Assembly (NCBI RefSeq): GCF_003149085.1
Contig: NZ_QGDT01000004.1
Span: 62,001-126,000, forward strand
Direction: 5' to 3'
DNA length: 64,000 nucleotides
Source: Dyadobacter jejuensis
GTDB lineage: Bacteria; Bacteroidota; Bacteroidia; Cytophagales; Spirosomataceae
Shown: one piece after another, positions 1 to 8,266 of the stretch
Position numbering within the stretch: position 1 is the stretch's first letter
Layout: each line of letters starts with the position of its first letter
Made by a program: the position numbers and the translations under genes
The notes under the pieces: generated by a model
What the model was told of the DNA's origin: nothing
Database searches by the model: none
What the model saw: only the letters and a program-made list of their open reading frames with translations

Positions 1-175
1 GGGAGGCATCAGCATGGGTAGATCGTTAGAGGCTGTGGGTGACTGCAGTCCTGGATAAATGGTAGAAGTTTCGTAAAATTCGTTTTACGAAATACAGAAT
101 CCGGCTTACAGGCTTATACTTTTTGTTTTATTTAAATTAATAGTGAATAATTGAATCACATAACTGGTGTTTCCC

Positions 176-1681
176 ATGAAGAAAAAGAATCTTTACATTG
201 CTATCGCTTGTTTGTCCCTATTAAGTTTAAACACTTCTGCTCAGAATAGAACATACGATGGACCAAATAAGATGAATACTTGGTCTATTACTGGCTATGG
301 TGGTATTACCAAATTTTTTGGCGATTTGAAGGAATATGACTTCAAACTCGGCGAGAATGAAAAACTAACTGGCGGTTGGGGGCTCTCCGTTAATAAGCAA
401 TTGTCACCTATATTTGGAGTTCAACTCACTGGGTACAACGGGCAGCTTCAGGGTTCTAAAATGGGGGTTCAAAGCTCCATTACGGGCAACACCTACAATG
501 CCAGCTTCAACAGCCCCTCTTTCATCCAACTGACTTTGGATGGAACCGTAAATCTTAACCGCTTGCTTTTGGGGCCGAATAAAATGCGGCACTGGAAAAT
601 TGATGCACACCTTGGTGGTGGTATCATGTATTACCATACCGACCTAAAGTATTCGAATTTGGACACTGGCGTGAGCGGAGAATTCTCTTCTAACACCAAT
701 GCAAGTTCTAAGACTGCCGGTACCTGGGAACGAAACGGATCCACATACACACGCGAATGGGTAGTTCCAGCTGGTCTAGCCGTTCACTACGAGCTTTCTC
801 CCCGTTTCGATTTGGGTGTTGACTTTACTTACAGCTATGTAAATACCGAAAAGTTGGACCTTACAGTGGGTGGACTATCCGACTACCAGTCACAAGCCGG
901 AATCTGGACTTTTGCGAAGGGCGATTCGAAAAACGATGGCTGGGGAATGGCTTCTATAGCTTTGACCTATAAGCTGGGTAAGAACCCCGTAAAGTCTAAA
1001 GATGGCGTGTACAATACTGAGAGTGGTCGCTACCACCTGCGTTGGGCCGATCCTAAGTCGTTGATCCCCGTGCCGTACAATCCTACCTTGGATGATGCGG
1101 ATTCCGTTGCAAAAGCCAATATGCCTAAGCCTGTCGATCCTCGCTTGTATACGGATAGCGATGGTGATGGAGTTGCCGACCTTTTCGATAAAGAAGCCAA
1201 TACCCCTATGGGAAGTATCGTTTCTGGGGGTGGGGTAGCCATGGACTTGGACAAAATTATCCGTGATGCCATTAAGAATAACCTTCCAAAAGACGAATGT
1301 GAAGCCTTATTCTCTAATATAGAGTTTGATACCGATAAAGCAATTATCCGTAACGCTTCTAAGGAGACTTTGAGCAAAGTAGTAGAGCTCTTGAACATGC
1401 GTGTTAACTGTAGAATTGTGTTGGTAGGACATACCGATGCGCGCGCTAGCGATAGCTATAACGTAGCCCTATCGCGTCGTCGGGTAGACGCCGCTAAGAG
1501 ATTCTTGATTCGCGCTGGTTTGCAAGATCCTAGCCGCATCATCGCTGAGTACTATGGTGAGTTGAGACCCATTGCCGACAACAGCAGTGTCGAAGGTCTT
1601 CAGTCGAACCGTCGTGTGGAGATCAAAATTCTTCCTCAAAACAGCATCCGTTCTACCTATCCTGCTGGTTTCAGAAAATAA
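176..1681 (+). CDS. OmpA family outer-membrane protein
   Basis: This encodes a 501-residue envelope protein that probably links the outer membrane to peptidoglycan. It opens with a typical signal peptide ending in LNTSAQ (about 22 residues). A long region rich in aromatic/glycine strands follows, consistent with a small beta-barrel. Near residue 327 is a thrombospondin-3-like calcium motif (DSDGDGVADLFD). The C-terminal 120 residues are an OmpA/MotB domain with IEFDTDKA near residue 382, LVGHTDARA, and NRRVEI near the end. I prefer the ATG at 176 to the in-frame GTG at 167 because it begins directly with the Lys-rich signal peptide. It is a single gene followed by a strong terminator. The family is clear; the barrel is inferred. 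Confidence 0.9.
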   Translation: MKKKNLYIAIACLSLLSLNTSAQNRTYDGPNKMNTWSITGYGGITKFFGDLKEYDFKLGENEKLTGGWGLSVNKQLSPIFGVQLTGYNGQLQGSKMGVQSSITGNTYNASFNSPSFIQLTLDGTVNLNRLLLGPNKMRHWKIDAHLGGGIMYYHTDLKYSNLDTGVSGEFSSNTNASSKTAGTWERNGSTYTREWVVPAGLAVHYELSPRFDLGVDFTYSYVNTEKLDLTVGGLSDYQSQAGIWTFAKGDSKNDGWGMASIALTYKLGKNPVKSKDGVYNTESGRYHLRWADPKSLIPVPYNPTLDDADSVAKANMPKPVDPRLYTDSDGDGVADLFDKEANTPMGSIVSGGGVAMDLDKIIRDAIKNNLPKDECEALFSNIEFDTDKAIIRNASKETLSKVVELLNMRVNCRIVLVGHTDARASDSYNVALSRRRVDAAKRFLIRAGLQDPSRIIAEYYGELRPIADNSSVEGLQSNRRVEIKILPQNSIRSTYPAGFRK

Positions 1682-1705
1682 GGAATCAGAATTATCATAG
1701 GATCC

Positions 1706-1741
1706 AAAAAAAAGCGTATCGATCTCGATACGCTTTTTTTT
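1706..1741 (+). terminator. Rho-independent terminator after the OmpA gene
   Basis: This is a perfect inverted repeat with 17-base arms. The GC-containing core GCGTATCGA pairs with TCGATACGC, and eight A and eight T flank it. It lies 24 bases after the OmpA stop. The A and T tracts are symmetrical, so it could work in both directions. Confidence 0.9.
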
Positions 1742-1995
1742 GTGGCTCAGGGGCCCCAGAAGAGGGTAAGGTTCGGGTCGGGTGGCGCATGGTGCCGGCG
1801 GTAGTTGGGCTTGAAGCAAGGTATCACTATAGCCTCTCATGCCCCAATTAGTAAAACCTGCTGGCCCTCAGGGGGGGAATAATGTTTTCGGCCGACTAGG
1901 GCTGCGGCCTCCCGGGTTGGTTAGGTCGGAGGCCCTACCAACCTAGGTGATGCAGGACTAAGTTTTCGAATTGATTTGGTAACGACTATCAGGAC
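1742..1995. other. Intergenic region with two competing hairpins
   Basis: No convincing gene lies between the convergent OmpA and CorA genes. The stretch is more GC-rich than its surroundings. At 1906-1934, GGCCTCC pairs with GGAGGCC across a 15-base loop. The loop sequence GGTTGGTTAGG (1915-1925) can instead pair with CCTACCAACC (1934-1943), with one bulged base. The two folds exclude each other. There is no T-tract beside them, so they do not look like ordinary terminators. Confidence 0.4.
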
Positions 1996-3120
1996 TCAAA
2001 GCCATTTTTTCTTTTTGAAATAGAACAACATTCCCAGGGTGGTGGCCCCCATTAGCAGCCAAGTCCAGAAATATCCATTCTTGAAGTGGAGTTCGGGCAT
2101 ATTGTCGAAATTCATACCATACACCCCTACAATGAAGGTAAGGGGCATAAATACCGCTGAAAATACCGTAAGGGTCTTCATGACGGAGTTCATCCGGTTG
2201 CTGGCCGTAGAAAGATGCACATCGGCCAAGCTGGCTAGTAGGTCGCGGTAGGAGTCGATCGTTTCCACGATTTGCATGACATGGTCGTGGAGGTCGCGGT
2301 AATAGGGGACCGTGTCGCGGCTTACAAATCGGTTTTCTTCACGCATCAATTGGACGATCATCTCCCGGAGCGGCCATATCATCCTTCGAGAAGTGGTAAG
2401 CTCACTCCGTAGCAGATACAGGTCCTTTAGCGATAAATGCTCCGACTCACTCAACACGGCCTCTTCGAGCGCGTCCAAATTGTCGCCCAGCTGCTCCAGG
2501 CATATAAAGTAATGATCGACGATAATGTCCATCAAGGCAAACAGGAGATAGTCGGCTCCATTGGTGCGCGTCTTGCCAATAGAGGCTTTGAGTCTGGTGA
2601 GTACTGGTTCAAAGATATCGCCAGTGAGCTCCTCCTGGAAGGATATGAGCCGGCGGTCGGCGAGTACGAAGCTAACATGCTCAAAAGAAAGGCTAAAGGG
2701 TTGGGACTCTTCTACGTGCATCATTTTTAAGGTGAGGAAAACATATTCGTCTTCATACACCTCAAGCTTAGGCTTATGCTCCGTGTACACGATGTCCTCC
2801 ATCACCAGGGGGTGCAGCCGGTATATCTGTCCTATCTTCTCAATAAGCTTCGAATCGTGGATCCCATTGACGTCGAGCCACGATATCAGGGTAGGGTCCA
2901 GGGTAGCTGGGTAGCACTCCTGAATCGATTTGGCTACCTTATTATTAAAAACCGTCTCGTTAAAGGCGATTTTTCTGATTTCGGTTTTAAGAGGTACAGA
3001 AGGTCCCACATAGGTAACGGTCCCCGGCGATGTGAGCAGGTTCTCGTTACCATAATGTTGTTTTTTACGCCCTCCCTTTTTAGATAAGGCCTTTTTGGTT
3101 GCGGGGTGCTTCTGTGTCAA
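1996..3120 (-). CDS. corA: CorA family magnesium/cobalt transporter
   Basis: This 374-residue inner-membrane protein belongs to the CorA family, homopentameric channels for Mg2+ and other divalent cations. A long cytoplasmic N-terminal domain is followed by two C-terminal membrane segments. The diagnostic YGMN motif sits at about residues 334-337, at the end of the first membrane helix. The protein ends in a Lys-rich cytoplasmic tail (KKKKW). The first 30 residues are Lys/Thr-rich and low in complexity. The start lies only 6 bases downstream of the universal stress protein stop, so the two genes are almost certainly co-transcribed. Length and motif are normal for the family. Metal specificity cannot be read from the sequence. 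Confidence 0.95.
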   Translation of the reverse strand: MTQKHPATKKALSKKGGRKKQHYGNENLLTSPGTVTYVGPSVPLKTEIRKIAFNETVFNNKVAKSIQECYPATLDPTLISWLDVNGIHDSKLIEKIGQIYRLHPLVMEDIVYTEHKPKLEVYEDEYVFLTLKMMHVEESQPFSLSFEHVSFVLADRRLISFQEELTGDIFEPVLTRLKASIGKTRTNGADYLLFALMDIIVDHYFICLEQLGDNLDALEEAVLSESEHLSLKDLYLLRSELTTSRRMIWPLREMIVQLMREENRFVSRDTVPYYRDLHDHVMQIVETIDSYRDLLASLADVHLSTASNRMNSVMKTLTVFSAVFMPLTFIVGVYGMNFDNMPELHFKNGYFWTWLLMGATTLGMLFYFKKKKWL

Positions 3121-3126
3121 AACGGT

Positions 3127-3978
3127 TTATTTTCGGTGATACACCAATAGTGGTATATGGGTGTCTAGAATTAGCCTTTTGGTAAGGCCAGGATTAATCA
3201 AATGCTCCTCCAAAAAGGAACGCTCCCTAGAGGAAACGACGATAAGGTCGGCGTCGGCATCGTCACAATATTTCTCAATACCTTCCATCACATGTTTGGC
3301 ATTGCGCTGCACAAACACATCGTCGGGTAATTGGAAGGTGTCTTTCATTTCTTGCAAATATTGACCATCTGGCTGGATATCCATTTGGCTCGGGCTGTTG
3401 ATCTTAAGAAACTGTATATTGGCCCCCATGATTCTGGAGAAGGATAATACTTGCTCCAGGTTGCTGTTTTCGTCAAACTCCAGTTGGGTGGCATACACGA
3501 TTTCCCGGAAAGCTTTTGGGCTGCTCTGTGGTGGGATAATCATTACTGGGCAGGGGGTATGCAAGGCAATGGAGGTAGCCGAACTGCCTATGAGTTTGTC
3601 CAGAAACCCACCCTCACCAGTACGTCCTACCACAATAAGGTCTGGTGCTTGCTCTTTTACCACGGTGTCTACCGCCGACTTTACGGACCCATATTGCCAG
3701 AAGGCCTGAGCCTGATAGCCCTCTTGGATGAGTTGGGCCTCAATACTGGATAGTTTATTTTTGAATTCGGACTCTAGCTCTGTGGTCAAAGCCATGGCGT
3801 CGGGAGAGCCTACAGCCGTTATCATTCCTCCATCGGAGGCACCTATATTGGCATAATAGGGCTTGTAAGCATGCATGACCAATAAAGATGAATGGTATTT
3901 GGAGGCTATAATTTTGGCAGCATCCAGTGCTTTCTGGGCATTTTCAGAGAAATCAATGGGGATCAGTATCTTTTTCAT
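3127..3978 (-). CDS. Tandem universal stress protein (UspA family)
   Basis: This is a cytoplasmic 283-residue protein made of two UspA domains of about 140 residues each. The first domain begins MKKILIPIDFSENA and keeps the ATP-binding pattern G-x2-G-x9-G-S in GRTGEGGFLDKLIGSS. The second lacks this pattern (SSRERSFLEEHL), so probably only one half binds nucleotide. I chose the ATG at 3978 because it gives the canonical Usp N-terminus; an in-frame start at 4011 would add 11 non-homologous residues. It is the first gene of a two-gene unit with corA, which suggests a link between stress and divalent-metal homeostasis, but that is inference. Confidence 0.92.
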   Translation of the reverse strand: MKKILIPIDFSENAQKALDAAKIIASKYHSSLLVMHAYKPYYANIGASDGGMITAVGSPDAMALTTELESEFKNKLSSIEAQLIQEGYQAQAFWQYGSVKSAVDTVVKEQAPDLIVVGRTGEGGFLDKLIGSSATSIALHTPCPVMIIPPQSSPKAFREIVYATQLEFDENSNLEQVLSFSRIMGANIQFLKINSPSQMDIQPDGQYLQEMKDTFQLPDDVFVQRNAKHVMEGIEKYCDDADADLIVVSSRERSFLEEHLINPGLTKRLILDTHIPLLVYHRK

Positions 3979-4359
3979 GAGTCTGCAGGTTTCGGTGGAT
4001 ATTAATAGCATTCCATACGTTCTTCGTACTTCTCACAATGATAATCAATAATGGTGCCAACCTTAAATGACCTTCGTCAGGTAATTTACAGATTTTAAAC
4101 TCATAATTATTTAGTAATATTGCTTAATTGTTGAGACAATTATTTTTCCTAGCTTTTGGTGATAACGGCATATCTTGGAAATACCTTAGGAATGTTCTAT
4201 GAATTTTGTAATTATAGGTATGAATATACCAAAAAGGATAGATTAATGATAATTTATTTGGTCATAATCTGAGTATGCAACCTGAAATGATGCCGTAGTT
4301 TAGGCTATTTTTCCTAAGTTTACCGTTGTTAACCGCTAATTCAATCCTAATCTAGTTTT
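3979..4359. other. AT-rich divergent intergenic region
   Basis: This 381-base spacer separates the minus-strand usp-corA unit from the plus-strand symporter and must hold both promoters. I found no exact TAnnTTTG element. It contains a small hairpin at 4126-4141 (AATTGT, loop TGAG, ACAATT). It also has an 11-base direct repeat TATTTTTCCTA at 4141-4151 and 4306-4316, the second copy 44 bases before the symporter start. No open reading frame here looks like a gene. Confidence 0.4.
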
Positions 4360-5757
4360 ATGAAGAGTAAAATTACCCTGCTGAATATCGTATTATGCTT
4401 CGTAGCGGCAGTCGCATCCTTGTTAAATGCTTATGATCTGGTGTCGATACCGGAAACCTTTTTGATGTCGATTCGATGGGCTGCATTAGTAGGGTTAATC
4501 GTATATGCTGTATTAAAGAAAAACCTAACCACCTCTATTCTGATCTCCATGTTGGTGGGGACCGAAATAGGTTACGACTTCCCGGATGTAGGAATTCAAG
4601 TGCATTTTCTGCGCCAAATATTCCTACAAATGATCAAAACCGTAATTGCCCCCTTGCTATTCGCAACCTTGGTGGCCGGTATTGCCGGGCATTCGGATCT
4701 GAAACAAGTCGGAAGAATGGGCTGGAAATCGCTTTTGTATTTTGAAGTCGTTACCACCTTTGCCTTGTTGATCGGGCTATTTTTTGCTAATTGGTTTAAG
4801 CCGGGCGAGGGGATTATTCCTCCAGAAGCCCTCAATGTGGTATTGCCCCATGCCGAAAATCAAACCTGGCAGGAAATTATCCTCCATTCCTTCCCCGAAA
4901 ATATTGCCAAGTCCATCTATAACGGGGAGGTATTACAGATCGTCGTCTTCAGTGTGTTATTTGGAGTAAGTCTTGCCCTTTTACCCGCCGACAAAAAAGC
5001 GAAGTTTGTTGGGGGAGTAGAGCTGTTGGCCGAAGTGATGTTTAAGTTTACCAAAATTATCATGCTTTTTGCTCCGATTGGGGTGGGTGCAGCCATAGCC
5101 GAAACGGTGGGGCATATGGGCATAGACGTTCTCAAAAACTTGGCCCTATTATTGGCTACGCTTTATGTCGCTTTGGTGGCTTTTGTACTGTTGGTATTCG
5201 TTCCTATCATGCTTTTTGCACGTATACCGATCATCAAGTTTGTAAAGACTATCTTCGAACCCGTTTCCATCGCCTTCGCTACTACCAGTTCCGAATCGGC
5301 CTTGCCCAAAGCCATGGAGAAAATGGAGAAGTTTGGGGTTCCCCGGCAGATCGTATCTTTCGTTATGCCTACTGGTTATAGCTTCAACTTGGACGGCTCC
5401 ACCTTGTACCTTGCACTGGCGACGGTCTTTGTGGCACAGGCTACTGGTACCGAAATGACCCTGGGTGAGCAGCTTACTATGGTACTCCTTCTGATGCTAA
5501 CTAGTAAAGGGGTGGCCGGTATACCACGTGCTACGCTGGTAATATTGCTAGGTGCCATCGCTAACTTTGGGATGCCAGAGTGGCCTGTACTATTGATTAT
5601 GGGTATCGATGAGCTAATGGACATGGCCCGCACATCGGTGAACGTGGTAGGGAACTGTCTGGCTACGGCTGTAGTGGCGCGTTGGGAAGGAGAGCTTGAC
5701 GATGAGAAGATGCAAAATTCCGATCTTATATTAGAGACGGAAGCTACAAACGTCTAA
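4360..5757 (+). CDS. Dicarboxylate/amino acid:cation symporter (DAACS family, GltP-like)
   Basis: This 465-residue inner-membrane protein imports C4-dicarboxylates or acidic amino acids with H+ or Na+. It has many hydrophobic segments and the signatures of the family's C-terminal transport core. These are TTSSESALPKAMEKM (first re-entrant loop), SFNLDGSTLYLA, SKGVAGIPRATLVIL (second re-entrant loop) and DELMDMARTSVNVVGN. The NVVGN form resembles E. coli GltP more than archaeal glutamate carriers. The N-terminal about 70 residues contain two extra hydrophobic segments ahead of the usual core. The ArsC-like gene starts 13 bases downstream and is probably in the same transcript. Substrate is not decidable from sequence. 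Confidence 0.93.
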   Translation: MKSKITLLNIVLCFVAAVASLLNAYDLVSIPETFLMSIRWAALVGLIVYAVLKKNLTTSILISMLVGTEIGYDFPDVGIQVHFLRQIFLQMIKTVIAPLLFATLVAGIAGHSDLKQVGRMGWKSLLYFEVVTTFALLIGLFFANWFKPGEGIIPPEALNVVLPHAENQTWQEIILHSFPENIAKSIYNGEVLQIVVFSVLFGVSLALLPADKKAKFVGGVELLAEVMFKFTKIIMLFAPIGVGAAIAETVGHMGIDVLKNLALLLATLYVALVAFVLLVFVPIMLFARIPIIKFVKTIFEPVSIAFATTSSESALPKAMEKMEKFGVPRQIVSFVMPTGYSFNLDGSTLYLALATVFVAQATGTEMTLGEQLTMVLLLMLTSKGVAGIPRATLVILLGAIANFGMPEWPVLLIMGIDELMDMARTSVNVVGNCLATAVVARWEGELDDEKMQNSDLILETEATNV

Positions 5758-5770
5758 ATCGCTATTGAAT

Positions 5771-6124
5771 ATGTTGACTTTATATGGAATTCCGAATTGC
5801 AATACCGTTAAAAAAGCACGGGTATGGCTGGAAGAAAACGAAGTGGCCTATACTTTTCACGATTTTAAGAAAAAGGGGGTCGATGCCGATAAGATAGGAC
5901 AATGGATGGAACAGGTTCCCTGGACCGAGCTTATTAATAAGGCGGGTACTACCTGGAAGAGGCTTACAGAGGAAGAAAAACTAAGCGTTCAGACTCCCAG
6001 CGATGCTGCCAAAATGATGATGGAGCGTACTTCCATGATCAAACGGCCTATCATTGAAGATGAACAGGGGGTTATTCGAACCCGTGGATTTTCAGAGGAA
6101 GTTTTTAAGAAGGCATTTTTATAA
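5771..6124 (+). CDS. ArsC/Spx family thioredoxin-fold protein (YffB-like)
   Basis: This is a small 117-residue cytoplasmic protein of the ArsC/Spx fold. It starts MLTLYGIPNCNTVKKARVWL, with a single active-site-type Cys in NCNTV and no second Cys of a CxxC pair. It contains the family's later pattern around RPIIEDEQG, where the Arg sits next to the cis-Pro loop. Such proteins are arsenate reductases, Spx regulators or YffB-type glutathione-dependent reductases. Length and the short linker favour the YffB-like group. The ATG at 5771 is preferred over the TTG at 5765. It follows the symporter by 13 bases and ends at a strong bidirectional terminator. No ars genes are nearby, so arsenate reduction is not supported. 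Confidence 0.85.
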   Translation: MLTLYGIPNCNTVKKARVWLEENEVAYTFHDFKKKGVDADKIGQWMEQVPWTELINKAGTTWKRLTEEEKLSVQTPSDAAKMMMERTSMIKRPIIEDEQGVIRTRGFSEEVFKKAFL

Positions 6125-6126
6125 AT

Positions 6127-6153
6127 AAGGGGCGCTGCATTTCAGCGCCCCTT
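6127..6153. terminator. Bidirectional intrinsic terminator
   Basis: An 11-base stem AAGGGGCGCTG / CAGCGCCCCTT encloses a 5-base loop, with T and A runs on either side. It lies 2 bases after the ArsC-like stop and 5 bases after the stop of the convergent gene that ends at 6159, so it serves both transcripts. Confidence 0.9.
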
Positions 6154-6158
6154 TTGTG

Positions 6159-6806
6159 TTATTTTGGCAATCTGGATTTTTGAAGCTCCAAGGCCTTCTG
6201 TTTATTCTGTAGGTCGGTAAGCGACATCTCTATCTCCGATCTGTTTTTGTTAAGCTCCTCTCTGAGCTCCGCCAATTTCTTCTCGGCTTTCTCTATGTCC
6301 TTGGTAAGATCTTCACCGTCTTTTATAAGCTTTTTATGCTTCTTTTCGGTCTCTGAAAAGGCATCATCTGCCACTTGTACCTCGTTCATCACGGCTGCCT
6401 TATCGGCAAAGTCTTTGAGGATGGACTCCGTGCTGGTGTAGTTGGCCCCGGAGTATTGTTGGATGTATTGCCCATCTACTTTCAAAGCCAAAAATACCTG
6501 CGATTGCCCCTTCGTTGGGGAGCTTACCTCACTCAAAATAGTTACAGGGTTAGCCGATATTTGAGGAATGGAGGCCTTTTCTACCGTTACTACGCCGCGC
6601 TTTTCCTTAGCCTTTCCAAATTTCGAGAGGTACTCCGTCCAGTACTCGGTAAGCTGTTTCTCCGAAATGCTTTGGTTGAGCAGAAGCCCTAGATACTCCG
6701 TTTTATTGATGTTTTTCTTTCCAGGATAGACACTCTGTGCCTTCAATTGGCCAAAAGCCATGAGAACCATAAGGCTCAAGAATAGGGTTATGTTCCTTTT
6801 CATCAT
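6159..6806 (-). CDS. Exported coiled-coil protein of unknown function
   Basis: I do not recognise a named family. The 215-residue product begins with a clear signal peptide (LMVLMAFGQLKAQS) and so is exported. A middle region of about 110 residues is mixed. Residues about 145-212 are strongly charged and heptad-like (KKHKKLIKDGEDLTKDIEKA and onward), predicting a long coiled coil that ends in Lys/Leu/Pro. The start could be either of two adjacent ATGs (6806 or 6803). It is transcribed alone between the terminator at 6127-6153 and the methyltransferase gene upstream (6857-8068). A periplasmic structural or scaffold role is possible but unproven. Confidence 0.75.
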   Translation of the reverse strand: MMKRNITLFLSLMVLMAFGQLKAQSVYPGKKNINKTEYLGLLLNQSISEKQLTEYWTEYLSKFGKAKEKRGVVTVEKASIPQISANPVTILSEVSSPTKGQSQVFLALKVDGQYIQQYSGANYTSTESILKDFADKAAVMNEVQVADDAFSETEKKHKKLIKDGEDLTKDIEKAEKKLAELREELNKNRSEIEMSLTDLQNKQKALELQKSRLPK

Positions 6807-6856
6807 TGTGTTGGGTTAAAATTTAAACTGTTGAGTGATATAAACTAAATGTTGGT

Positions 6857-8068
6857 TCAGCACTTCTTCGTTACTAGTACCACCTTTTTATGATTAGAAA
6901 GTGTAGTTGCAAACAAATAGGTGTCGCCACCTTCCTTTAGACGTAATTTTTTGCGTAGGTCATTCACCGTCCCAGGAAAGTTTCTTATTGTTACATTTGC
7001 CTGCCCCGTAGGGAGGTGTTTTTTTAGTTCTTTGGCATCAGGTTTGCAAACTTCCAATATTTCAAAACTGCGTCCTGGGAAGCCCTCCGCCAAAGATTCG
7101 GAGGTGTATAGGTGGCTCGATGGCGCTAGTTTGCCGACCTCAAACTTAGGGCCTAGCATGCGGAAAGCGCCTCCTTTAAGTAATGCGGCATGCGGCTCGT
7201 AAAGATACCGCTGAGGGTCTTTATATGCTATAAGGGCCTGTTGCTCGTCATGCATATTGAAATCAAGGCTAGCCATCGCTTTTCCTTCCTGATCCAATAG
7301 CCGCACTTTTCGTATAGGGTCCTGCTGTAGGGTATCCCGCCTGAGGACGAACAACAGTTCCTTACATTCATTTCCCAGTCCAATGGCATAGACCTCCGAA
7401 ACACATCCTAAGGCCTTAACCGCACCGGTTATATCGAGTAAGGGAGAAGTTTTGAGCAAAATATTGGGGGCCTGAGCAAACAATACCGGAAGATGCGCCA
7501 GAATGTCGGGGGTACAGTCGGTAAGGCGTACTACCTTTTCCTTTTGAGTGCCACGGCGGGCTGGGTCGGCATATATCCAGTCGACGGGCTCCGAAAACTC
7601 CTTGACAAAAGTTAAGAAGTCACCATGAAACACGGTGGTTTGCGTGGCCATGAGTACGTTAAAGTTATGGGCTGCTACTTGGCTTACTTCTGGATTTATC
7701 TCGCAGTAATAGCTACGGTCAAAACCCTGACTCATGTAAAAATGATCGATACCGGTACCGCCGGTAATGTCCAGTAGTGTTGATCCCGACATAAGGCTTG
7801 CTTTGAAACGGGCGGCTGCCTCCGAAGAGGCCTGTTCGATGGATAGGGCCGGTGGAAACACCAGGGAATCGTTGGCATACCATTCTGGCAGCTTCTTCTT
7901 GGCCTTTTGACGCGCTAAAATCTGTTGCCCAAGCTTCCGAATATTAAGATGGGGGAAGGTATGGGCTTTTAGGATTAATTCGTTAATATCAATAGTCAGA
8001 TGGCTTTGAATAAAATCCTTTTCTGTTGGTGTGAGTGTAATTTCAGCCTGTGGTCGTTCTGTTTTCAT
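6857..8068 (-). CDS. Class I SAM-dependent methyltransferase with THUMP-like domain
   Basis: This is a 403-residue cytoplasmic protein common in Bacteroidota. A helical N-terminal part (residues 1-85) precedes a Rossmann methyltransferase core. Motif I is LDITGGTGIDHFYMS near residue 100, and the acidic residue of motif II is in YYCEINPEVS. The motif IV-like signature is YADPARRG. The C-terminal third (VTIRNFPGTVNDLRKKL) resembles the THUMP-like domain of this family. The substrate is probably RNA, since THUMP-type domains bind RNA and the DPA(R)R motif occurs in base methyltransferases. No specific target is established. It diverges from acs across a 198-base spacer. Confidence 0.85.
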   Translation of the reverse strand: MKTERPQAEITLTPTEKDFIQSHLTIDINELILKAHTFPHLNIRKLGQQILARQKAKKKLPEWYANDSLVFPPALSIEQASSEAAARFKASLMSGSTLLDITGGTGIDHFYMSQGFDRSYYCEINPEVSQVAAHNFNVLMATQTTVFHGDFLTFVKEFSEPVDWIYADPARRGTQKEKVVRLTDCTPDILAHLPVLFAQAPNILLKTSPLLDITGAVKALGCVSEVYAIGLGNECKELLFVLRRDTLQQDPIRKVRLLDQEGKAMASLDFNMHDEQQALIAYKDPQRYLYEPHAALLKGGAFRMLGPKFEVGKLAPSSHLYTSESLAEGFPGRSFEILEVCKPDAKELKKHLPTGQANVTIRNFPGTVNDLRKKLRLKEGGDTYLFATTLSNHKKVVLVTKKC

Positions 8069-8266
8069 TTAAAATCACCCTCACTGGGCTAGGTCATCTT
8101 CTTTGAGACATATGTATACGGCTTATGCCTCGGTATCTAATTGTCTGCAATATACGATGGAGATCCTTTCTACCCTAAATGAAATTTTTATTTAAGTAGG
8201 ACTAACCAGTTGAAAATTATAAATTCACCCCGAAATTCCTTATACCCAATAAAACCAATTAGAATT

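Noticed and set aside
2..58. Open frame reaching a stop at 56-58 at the left edge of the window, possibly the end of an upstream gene
   Set aside because: Only 18 codons are visible and I recognise no family, so it cannot be told from chance.
69..92. Perfect 10-base inverted repeat with TTCG centre (TTTCGTAAAA/TTTTACGAAA) before the OmpA gene
   Set aside because: It is GC-poor, has no T-tract, and no function can be assigned. It could be an operator or chance.
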